Positions 58,325-64,000 of a stretch of 64,000 bases of DNA are shown here, piece by piece. Origin of the DNA: Actinomycetes bacterium (GTDB lineage: Bacteria > Actinomycetota > Actinomycetes > Propionibacteriales > Propionibacteriaceae); assembly GCA_023460935.1 (NCBI GenBank), contig JAEWOI010000022.1, positions 1 through 64,000 of the forward strand, read 5' to 3'. The notes below the pieces were generated by a model. It saw only the letters and a program-made list of their open reading frames with translations, searched no databases and had not been told where the DNA came from. Made by a program: the position numbers and the translations under genes. Positions within the stretch are counted from its first letter, which is position 1. Each line of letters starts with the position of its first letter.

Positions 58325-58804
58325 GTGCTGGTTGAACTGCTGGTCGGCCTGGCCATCCTGATCGGGCTGCTGGGCATCGTGGTGCCGGTGCTGCCCGGCT
58401 CGATCCTGATCGGGCTGGCGGTGCTGGTCTGGGCCGCGCTCACCGGCGCGGCTGGGGGTTGGTGGGTGTTCGCCGCCGTGGCCGTGCTGCTGGTGGCCGG
58501 CAACCTGCTCACCTGGCTGATCACGGCGCGGCGGACCCGCGCTGCCGGCGTGCCGAACAGCTCGCTGGTGATCGCGGGGGTGGCCGGCATCGTGGGGTTC
58601 TTCGTCGTGCCGGTGGTGGGCCTGCTGCTGTTCTTCCCGGCCGGGCTCTACCTCGCGGAGTACCGCAGGCAGCGCGACCCGGTGGCGGCGCGGGCCTCCG
58701 CCGTGGCCGGCCTGAAGGCGACCGGCGTCGGCATCCTCACCGAACTCGGGCTCGCACTGCTGGCAGCGGGGGTCTGGCTGGTGGCCGTGCTCAGCGGGGT
58801 GTGA
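58325..58804 (+). CDS. DUF456 family membrane protein
   Basis: A 159-residue protein with four to five TM helices and the DUF456 hallmarks: LVGLAILIGLLGIVVPVLPG at the N-terminus (GLVGxxxPxLPG), then a second glycine-rich repeat GIVGFFVVPVVGLLLFFPAG and a charged cytoplasmic turn YLAEYRRQRDP. Glycine-zipper packing is evident. The function of the family is unknown. It begins with GTG 58325, preceded by GGGAG at about 10 nt. It is divergent from cobS and ends 10 nt from the convergent SDR gene. Confidence 0.88.
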   Translation: MLVELLVGLAILIGLLGIVVPVLPGSILIGLAVLVWAALTGAAGGWWVFAAVAVLLVAGNLLTWLITARRTRAAGVPNSSLVIAGVAGIVGFFVVPVVGLLLFFPAGLYLAEYRRQRDPVAARASAVAGLKATGVGILTELGLALLAAGVWLVAVLSGV

Positions 58805-58814
58805 AGCCGCGGGC

Positions 58815-59672
58815 TCAGAACACCGGCTTCCCGCCGGTCACGCCGAGCACCGTCCCGGAGACGTAGCTCGCCTCGTCGGAGGCGAGGAACACGAAGGCCG
58901 CCGCCACCTCGACCGGCTGGCCGGCCCGACCGAGCGGGGTGTCGGCGCCGAAGCCCTCGACGCGCTCCTCGGGGAAGGTGGAGGGGATCAGCGGGGTCCA
59001 GATCGGGCCGGGCGCGACAGCGTTCACCCGGATCCCCCGCTCGCCGAGCTCGCCGGCGAGGTTCACCACGAGGTTGTTCAGCGCCGCCTTGGTGGCCGCG
59101 TAGTCCAGCAGGTCCTGGCTCGGCTTGTAGGCCTGGATGGACGTGGTCACCAGGATCGAGCCGCCGGTGCCGAGTTCGCGGGCCAGCCTGCGCGCCAGCC
59201 AGAACGTGGCGAAGACGTTGGTGGCGAAGACGTGCTCCACCTGCTCGGGCGGGTAGTCCTCCAACTTGGCGATGCCGTTCTGCACGCCGGCGTTGCTGAC
59301 CAGGATGTCGAGCCCGCCAAGGAAGTCGAGGGCCGCGGCGGCGAGCTCCTCCACCGCTTCGTTGGTACGCAGGTCGCTCGCCAGCGCGAGGGCCCGGCCA
59401 CCGGCGGCCTCGACCAGCCGGACGGTCTCGGCTGCGTCCGCCTGCTCCTGCGGCAGGTGGGCGATCACGACGTCCGCACCCTCCTTGGCGAACGTGATCG
59501 CAACCGCGCGGCCGATCCCGGAGTCGCCGCCGGTGATCAGTGCCCGCTTGCCGGACAGTCGGTCCCGCCCGGTCCAGGACTCCTCGCCGTGGTCAGCGGT
59601 GGGACGCAACTCGGCGTCCGATCCCGGCCACTCCTGCTGCTGGGCCGGGATGTCGGTCAGTTCGGAGCGCAT
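58815..59672 (-). CDS. SDR family oxidoreductase, general-stress type
   Basis: A 285-residue short-chain dehydrogenase of the YhdF/YghA-like group. An N-terminal extension of about 40 residues (PAQQQEWPGSDAELRPTADH) precedes the Rossmann domain with TGGDSGIGRAVAI, the NAGVQNG motif, the catalytic Ser in VTTSIQAY and the Tyr-x3-Lys in DYAATKAALNN, then APGPIWTPLIPS. Family members with this N-terminus are often in general stress regulons. ATG 59672 has AAAGG upstream, and a GTTT-N15-GGGCAA element (59739-59715) about 45 nt upstream resembles a SigB/SigF-type promoter, consistent with the sigma gene next door. Confidence 0.92.
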   Translation of the reverse strand: MRSELTDIPAQQQEWPGSDAELRPTADHGEESWTGRDRLSGKRALITGGDSGIGRAVAITFAKEGADVVIAHLPQEQADAAETVRLVEAAGGRALALASDLRTNEAVEELAAAALDFLGGLDILVSNAGVQNGIAKLEDYPPEQVEHVFATNVFATFWLARRLARELGTGGSILVTTSIQAYKPSQDLLDYAATKAALNNLVVNLAGELGERGIRVNAVAPGPIWTPLIPSTFPEERVEGFGADTPLGRAGQPVEVAAAFVFLASDEASYVSGTVLGVTGGKPVF

Positions 59673-59989
59673 GGCCGCGCCTTTCTGTTCGGGTTGGGTG
59701 CCGTCGAAGAGCACTTGCCCATTCGGGGATGGCCCAAACCCTGGGGCCACCCGTGCGGGGTCGGCGGGGTAGCGGGCGCATCCACCACGTTCGGTCAAGC
59801 CCCCGTGCGCGGCAACCAGCGACTTCAAAGGCGTGGAATTGCGTACAACCGGGGTCGATTCCCTGCCGGAGGAGCGCTAACACTTCCCGATGGTGGATTG
59901 CACATCCGCGACGGTTCTGCGTAGCCTCCAGAGAGTCAGAGCGGTCAAACCACGTGCCGACTCGGGCGACACTCCGAAAGGAGAAGACG
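59673..59989. promoter_or_regulatory. 317-nt divergent regulatory region between SDR and sigma genes
   Basis: I see no convincing ORF here. It holds a SigB/SigF-like promoter for the SDR gene (minus strand: GTTT at 59739-59736, GGGCAA at 59720-59715, spacer 15) and a housekeeping-type promoter for the sigma gene (plus strand: -35 TTGCAC 59898-59903, -10 TAGCCT 59922-59927, spacer 18), giving the sigma mRNA a leader of about 55 nt. Confidence 0.6.
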
Positions 59990-60784
59990 ATGGCACGTGG
60001 AGCTGATCCCGTATCCAGCGTCACCACCCGCGAACAGCGGACTGAAGAACTCCTCGCAAGACTGGCTGACTGCGCAGAAACCGAGCGCGAAGCCATCACC
60101 GCAGAAATCGTCGAGTTGAACCTCGGCCTCTGCGATGCCCTTGCCAACCGTTACGCGAATCGCGGCGCCGACCGCGAGGACCTGGTGCAAGTGGCCCGGC
60201 TGGCACTGTTGCTGGCCATCCGTCGGTACCGACACAGCGAGGGCCGCCCGTTCGTGGCCTTCGCCGTTCCCACCATCAGCGGTGAGTTGAAGCGGCATTT
60301 CCGTGACCACTGCTGGATGGTGCGTCCCCCACGTCGCATCCAGGAGTTGCGCGCAGTGGTCAGCCGGAATCGCGAGCGCCTGGAGCAGTCGCTCGGCCGG
60401 ACGGCCACCACCGAGGACCTGGTTGCGGAGATGGGGGTCGACGAGGCCCTGCTGCGGGAGTCGCAGCAGGCGGACGGCAGCTTCCGGCCCTGGTCGCTGG
60501 ACGCCCCGTTCGACGCCGACGCCGACAACACGCTGGGGAACAGCCTCACCGACGGCGAGGACAACATCGAGCGGCTCACCGACGTCCTGGCGCTGCGCCG
60601 GGCGCTGTCCGGGCTGAGCCGCAGGGACCGTCTCGTGGTCAAGTGGCGGTTCGAGGAAGGCTGCACCCAGGGCGAGATCGGGCGTCGGCTCGGGATCTCC
60701 CAGATGCAGGTTTCGCGCATCATCCGTCGCATCCTCGGGCAGGCCCGGGCCGTGCTGACCGAACCGGAGCCGCTGGCCGGCTGA
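59990..60784 (+). CDS. RNA polymerase sigma factor, SigB/SigF/SigG subfamily
   Basis: A 264-residue group 3 sigma factor. Region 2 contains LNLGLCDALANRYANRGADREDLVQVARLALLLAI in short pieces with the conserved EDLVQVA; region 3 follows (QSLGRTATTEDLVAEMGVDE). Region 4 has the HTH CTQGEIGRRLGISQMQVSRI. The order and the FVAFAVPTISGELKRHFRDH segment are typical of stress/sporulation-type SigB/SigF. It has an excellent ribosome site (AAAGGAG) and a housekeeping-type promoter. No RsbW/anti-sigma or anti-anti-sigma gene is adjacent, which is unusual for the class. A strong bidirectional terminator follows. Confidence 0.93.
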   Translation: MARGADPVSSVTTREQRTEELLARLADCAETEREAITAEIVELNLGLCDALANRYANRGADREDLVQVARLALLLAIRRYRHSEGRPFVAFAVPTISGELKRHFRDHCWMVRPPRRIQELRAVVSRNRERLEQSLGRTATTEDLVAEMGVDEALLRESQQADGSFRPWSLDAPFDADADNTLGNSLTDGEDNIERLTDVLALRRALSGLSRRDRLVVKWRFEEGCTQGEIGRRLGISQMQVSRIIRRILGQARAVLTEPEPLAG

Positions 60785-60788
60785 TCCC

Positions 60789-60836
60789 GCCTGGGACGGG
60801 CCGGAGCTTCCGCCCCCTGCCCGGCCCGTCCCAGGC
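60789..60836. terminator. Bidirectional terminator between sigma factor and hybrid kinase genes
   Basis: A perfect 16-bp stem (60789-60804 with 60821-60836, GCCTGGGACGGGCCGG and its complement) closes a 16-nt loop. It lies 4 nt after the sigma stop codon and 2 nt before the stop of the convergent kinase gene. Confidence 0.85.
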
Positions 60837-60838
60837 CA

Positions 60839-63577
60839 CTACGCGTCCTTCGGGTCCAGCCCGGACTCGATGACCCGCTGCGCGAGCTCGCGCAGCTTCA
60901 CATTGCGGTCCTGCGAAGCTCGCTGCAACCGCTGGAACGCATCCCCCGGCGTCAGCCGGTGGCGCTCCACCAGGATCCCGACCGCCTGCCCCACCAACCG
61001 GTGGCTCTGGATCGCCCGCTCGAGGTGGGCCTTCCGGTCGGCCAGTTCACCCATCGCCACCACCCGGTCCACAGCCAGCGCGAAAGCCTGGGCGATCAGG
61101 TCCGCGGCGATCTGCTCGTCGCTGCTCACCAGCCGCGGCGTCCCGAACTGCACCCAGGCCCTCGCCCCGCGGTTGTCCCGCGCCGCCTGCAGCAGGATCC
61201 CTTCCACCGGTTGCCGGGTGGGGTCCGGGTCGTCGGCCACCTGTTCGCCGGCGAGCCGGACGGCGATGTTCTCCGGCACCTGGTGCGGAGCCACCGGGCC
61301 GGTGGCTGTGAAGGTCTGCGAGCCGCGTGGCCCAGCGACCTGCACGGTGGAGTCGCCGTCGAACAGCGTCCGCAGGCCGTTGATCGCGATCGCGACCACC
61401 TGCGCGAGGTCGTCGGCTGCGGCGAACTCCGCGCTGACCTGCGCGGCGGCCTGGCGGCGCTCGCGTGCCCTGCGCTCCCTGGTGACATCGTGCAGGGACT
61501 TCAGGATCACCACCCGGTCCTCGCCCGGAATGTGCACCGCTGCGCCCTGGTAGGAGGCCCACACCGTCTGGCCGTCGCGGCGGCGCAGCTGGTACTCCCC
61601 AGTCATCAGGTGGTCGCCGGAGATGCTGTGGTGGGCCTTCGAGATACCCTCGAACGCCTCCGGGTCGGTCTCCGGGTCGGGCCACCACGGGTACGGCGGA
61701 TAGAACGGGCCGTCGCCCAGCGTCCACCCGACCAGTCGGCTGAACGCGTCGTTCAGCTCGGTGACGCGGCCGTCCTGTTCGGAGATGATCACCGCCTCCT
61801 GCAGCGACCTGATCACCGCCCGCCGCCACGCCGCGTCGAGGCTGCGGCTGGTGGCCCGACGCAGGTTGCTGGCCAGCCGGGCGCGCAGGTCGGAGAGCTC
61901 GAACGGCTTGAACACGTAGTCGTCGGCACCGCGCTCCAGCCCGGTGGTGGCCGCCGTCCCCTCGGCGCGTGCGGACAGCAGCAGCACCGGGAGGTCGCGC
62001 AGGGCCGGGTCGGCACGGATCTCCGCCACCAGCGCGAACCCGTCCAGGCCGGGCATCATCACGTCCGAGAGCAACAGGTCAGGGCGTCGCGCCCGGGCGG
62101 CCGCGAGCGCCTGCACCCCGTCCGGGGCCAGCTCCACGTCGTAGTCGCCGGCCAGGGACTGGGCGAGGTAGCGCCGCATGTCTGCGGAGTCCTCGGCCAC
62201 CAGCAGCCGCGGCTTGCCCGTGCCTGCCGGCTGTCGCTCCAGCGCAGCCGGCCGGCCGGCGGCTTCCGAGGGCTCCCACGACGCGACCTCCGCCAGGAAG
62301 GCCTCAGCGCCGCGCGGCGTGATCGAGCGGGCTCCCTCCAGTCGCGGCGCGGGCGGCGGCTGGTAGGGCAGGCGAACCGTGAAGGTGCTTCCCCGCCCCG
62401 GCGAGGAGCTGAGGTCGACGCCGCCGCCGAGCAGCTCCGAAAGCTGCTTCACCATTGCCAGCCCGATCCCCGCCCCCTCGGAACTGCGGGCCTGGGCCCG
62501 GCCGGGCAGCTGCTCGAAGCGTTCGAACACCCTGCTCTGGTCACGAACCGCGATGCCGATCCCGGTGTCGGCCACCGCCACCTCGAAGCTGTCGCCGAGA
62601 TCGCGCCAGCGCAACTCGATCCGGCCGCGGGGGGTGTACTTCAGCGCGTTGGACAGCAGATTCAGCACGATCCGCTCCACCATGTCGCGGTCGAGCAGCC
62701 CGGCCCGGGACAGGTCGGGGCCGGCCACGACGAAGGTGAGTCCGGCGTTCTCGATGGCGGTCCGGAAGCTCTCCCCCAGAGCGCGCAGCAGCATGGCGAC
62801 GTCCAGCTCGGCCAGCGCCGGCACGACCCGCCCGGCCTCCATCCGGCTGAAGTCGAGCATCGCGTCCACCATGCGGGTGAGCCGCACCACGTTCCCCCGT
62901 ACCATCTGCAGCCGCTCGCGCAGCTCGGCGGGCAGGTCCGGATGGGCGAGCACGTCCTGCAACGGCCCGCTGATCAGCGACAACGGCGTGCGGAGCTCGT
63001 GGCTGACGTTGGCCAGGAAGGCCGACTTGGCGGCGTCGAGCTTGCGCAGCGTCTCGGTGTGCTGGCGCTCCATCGCCAGGTCGCCCCAGCCGCTGACGCC
63101 GGCACCGATCAGCAGCGCGGCCAGCTCCAGGTAGTCGGCGAAGCCGGCGTCGTTGCCCCGCGGGTCCGGTGTGCCGGCGACCAGCACCAGCGAGGGGGCG
63201 TCCTGGCCGGGCTCCACCACGGGACGGGCATGCAGCTCGGCCAGCGTCGAGCCGTCCGGCAGGCGTTGCCACTGCGGCTGGTCCGAACGCACCGCAGCCA
63301 CGGCCAGGGCGTGGGCGGAGGCCGACAGCGCGGTGCCGCGCTCGACCACCGGACCGTCCGCAGCCACCGTCGGTGGGCCCTCGTAGCCGGGATCGCCCAC
63401 AGCGAGCAGCCAGATCGCAGGTGAGTCGGTGTCGTTCTGCCGCAGCACCGCGGCGCTGCGCAGGGCCACCTGGTCCGGCGACCCGGCGACCGCAACGGCG
63501 TCGGCCAGCCTGGCCAGGATTCCCAGCCGCAGCGCAGAAACCTCGCCGGTCGCCCCGGGGAACACCGAATCGCCCAC
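60839..63577 (-). CDS. Hybrid histidine kinase: GAF-HisKA-HATPase-REC-PAS-GAF-ANTAR
   Basis: A 912-residue soluble sensor. In order: a GAF-like domain (about 15-165); HisKA with the phospho-accepting His193 in ANVSHELRTPLS; HATPase with the N-box NLLSNALKYT, G1 DTGIGI and G2 GAGIGLA; a receiver with Asp505 in LLLSDVMMPGLDG and Lys in VFKPFEL; a PAS domain (about 590-700, ending HDVTRERR); a second GAF-like region (about 710-850); and a C-terminal ANTAR domain (about 855-907, SHRLVGQAVGILVERHRLT). Output through ANTAR implies RNA binding and antitermination. GTG 63577 has AAGGAG 8 nt upstream. It is divergent from csbD. Confidence 0.9.
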   Translation of the reverse strand: MGDSVFPGATGEVSALRLGILARLADAVAVAGSPDQVALRSAAVLRQNDTDSPAIWLLAVGDPGYEGPPTVAADGPVVERGTALSASAHALAVAAVRSDQPQWQRLPDGSTLAELHARPVVEPGQDAPSLVLVAGTPDPRGNDAGFADYLELAALLIGAGVSGWGDLAMERQHTETLRKLDAAKSAFLANVSHELRTPLSLISGPLQDVLAHPDLPAELRERLQMVRGNVVRLTRMVDAMLDFSRMEAGRVVPALAELDVAMLLRALGESFRTAIENAGLTFVVAGPDLSRAGLLDRDMVERIVLNLLSNALKYTPRGRIELRWRDLGDSFEVAVADTGIGIAVRDQSRVFERFEQLPGRAQARSSEGAGIGLAMVKQLSELLGGGVDLSSSPGRGSTFTVRLPYQPPPAPRLEGARSITPRGAEAFLAEVASWEPSEAAGRPAALERQPAGTGKPRLLVAEDSADMRRYLAQSLAGDYDVELAPDGVQALAAARARRPDLLLSDVMMPGLDGFALVAEIRADPALRDLPVLLLSARAEGTAATTGLERGADDYVFKPFELSDLRARLASNLRRATSRSLDAAWRRAVIRSLQEAVIISEQDGRVTELNDAFSRLVGWTLGDGPFYPPYPWWPDPETDPEAFEGISKAHHSISGDHLMTGEYQLRRRDGQTVWASYQGAAVHIPGEDRVVILKSLHDVTRERRARERRQAAAQVSAEFAAADDLAQVVAIAINGLRTLFDGDSTVQVAGPRGSQTFTATGPVAPHQVPENIAVRLAGEQVADDPDPTRQPVEGILLQAARDNRGARAWVQFGTPRLVSSDEQIAADLIAQAFALAVDRVVAMGELADRKAHLERAIQSHRLVGQAVGILVERHRLTPGDAFQRLQRASQDRNVKLRELAQRVIESGLDPKDA

Positions 63578-63603
63578 GTTTGTCGCTCCTTGGACGCGGG
63601 TAG
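63578..63603 (+). promoter_or_regulatory. SigB/SigF-type promoter of csbD
   Basis: GTTT (63578-63581), a 16-nt spacer, GGGTAG (63598-63603). This is close to the GTTT-N(15-17)-GGGTAT consensus for SigF/SigB of actinobacteria, 36 nt before the csbD start codon. Confidence 0.75.
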
Positions 63604-63639
63604 CTAAGTAGACACATCATTACCGACTCAGGAGGAATC

Positions 63640-63813
63640 GTGGGCATCGACGACAAGGTCAAGAACGCTGCTCAGGAAGCCAAGGGCAAGCTCAAGGAAG
63701 GCGCGGGCAAGCTCACCGACGATCCGGAGCTGCAGGTCGAGGGCAAGGCCGACCAGGCCTCAGCCAACGTCAAGCAGGCTGGCGAGAACGTCAAGGACGC
63801 CTTCAAGAACTGA
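63640..63813 (+). CDS. CsbD family stress protein, 57 aa
   Basis: A small hydrophilic helical protein, VGIDDKVKNAAQEAKGKLKE at the start, then GAGKLTDDPELQVEGKADQA, which is the CsbD signature (K-x-K-E-x-x-G-x-x-T-x-D-x-x-L-x-x-E-G). CsbD is a classical sigma-B general stress protein with no known biochemical activity. The GTG start has a perfect ribosome site (CAGGAGGA). A SigB/SigF-type promoter lies just upstream, consistent with control by the sigma factor encoded 3 kb away. The next small gene follows by 18 nt in an operon. Confidence 0.93.
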   Translation: MGIDDKVKNAAQEAKGKLKEGAGKLTDDPELQVEGKADQASANVKQAGENVKDAFKN

Positions 63814-63831
63814 ATCGGGAGGGGAGTGATC

Positions 63832-63975
63832 ATGGCCACCATCTTGTGGATCCTCGCAGCGATCCTGGTGATCTCGGGCATTTTCGCCCTTGTCCGGGGA
63901 CAGATGATGTGGGGCATCGTCCTGATCGTCGTCGGCCTGTTGGTCGGCCCGGGCGGTGTCAGCGTCTTCACCTGA
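63832..63975 (+). CDS. GPGG-motif small membrane protein, 47 aa
   Basis: A 47-residue protein with two TM helices: MATILWILAAILVISGIFAL, a short loop VRGQMMWG, then IVLIVVGLLV and the GPGGVS end motif that gives this family its name. Such proteins are widespread in actinobacteria and of unknown function. The ATG at 63832 has a strong GGAGGGGAG ribosome site. It is probably co-transcribed with csbD and hence part of the same SigB-type stress regulon. Confidence 0.85.
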   Translation: MATILWILAAILVISGIFALVRGQMMWGIVLIVVGLLVGPGGVSVFT

Positions 63976-64000
63976 CCTGAGCGCTGCTTTTCGCCCGTCG

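Overview
The window is about 64 kb of very GC-rich DNA. It is densely packed with genes, GTG and TTG starts are common, and the third codon position is almost always G or C. The gene set points to an actinobacterium related to Pseudonocardiales/Mycobacteriales. The landmarks are an lhr-nei pair, a DUF5318-ponA-GT87 block like Rv0049-Rv0051 of Mycobacterium tuberculosis, tRNA-Ala with a DLW-39-like micro-ORF nearby, serS next to pheA, LCP proteins, several polyprenol-dependent GT-C mannosyltransferases, and a SigB/SigF-type stress sigma factor. It looks like ordinary chromosome. I see no transposase, integrase, phage genes or CRISPR array.

Layout. 1-8.7 kb: 3' end of lhr, nei, an ArsR-SulP pair, an ion channel coupled to a metallo-beta-lactamase-fold protein, an FMN-type split-barrel protein, an ABM monooxygenase, an MFS exporter, a phosphotransferase and a zinc-ribbon protein. 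8.7-19.8 kb: a MacB-like ABC pair, L-serine dehydratase, an HNH protein, a YghZ-like aldo/keto reductase, an intracellular GH10 enzyme, a three-gene NodIJ/Drr-type ABC exporter and a second aldo/keto reductase. 19.8-31.7 kb: DUF4921, a HAD phosphatase, serS, pheA, a GT-C enzyme, a hypothetical, an Fpg/Nei glycosylase, aat, an EcsC-like protein, an intergenic palindromic repeat, alr and a sulfurtransferase. 31.7-42.8 kb: the branched-chain keto-acid dehydrogenase operon behind a well-defined operator, then three more GT-C enzymes, an MpaB-like oxygenase, ponA and DUF5318. 42.9-52.7 kb: tRNA-Ala, two LCP-type proteins around a 41-residue membrane protein, a sigma-region-4-like protein, an acyltransferase, and a YhgE-MMPL membrane operon. 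52.8-64 kb: TetR, L-lactate dehydrogenase, a phosphotransferase, glutaminase, cobU, TetR, cobS, DUF456, and a stress module (SDR, SigB-like sigma, hybrid kinase with an ANTAR output, CsbD, GPGG-motif small membrane protein).

How it works together. The envelope theme is strong: PonA, LCP proteins, alanine racemase, four GT-C glycosyltransferases, an acyltransferase and the YhgE/MMPL pair. The stress module appears to be a unit, because a promoter of SigB/SigF type (GTTT-N16-GGGTAG) lies directly before csbD and a weaker one before the SDR gene.

Most notable signals: (1) eighteen genes have a TANNNT -10 hexamer exactly 6-7 nt before the start codon, which implies widespread leaderless transcription and fixes many starts; (2) a 60-nt near-perfect palindrome followed by 15-16-nt repeats between convergent genes; (3) an MMPL transporter fused to a vestigial ABC ATPase-like domain; (4) a hybrid histidine kinase ending in an ANTAR RNA-binding domain beside a stress sigma factor; (5) an operator exactly filling the -35/-10 spacer of the bkd promoter; (6) two divergent leaderless promoters packed into 27 bp between glutaminase and cobU.
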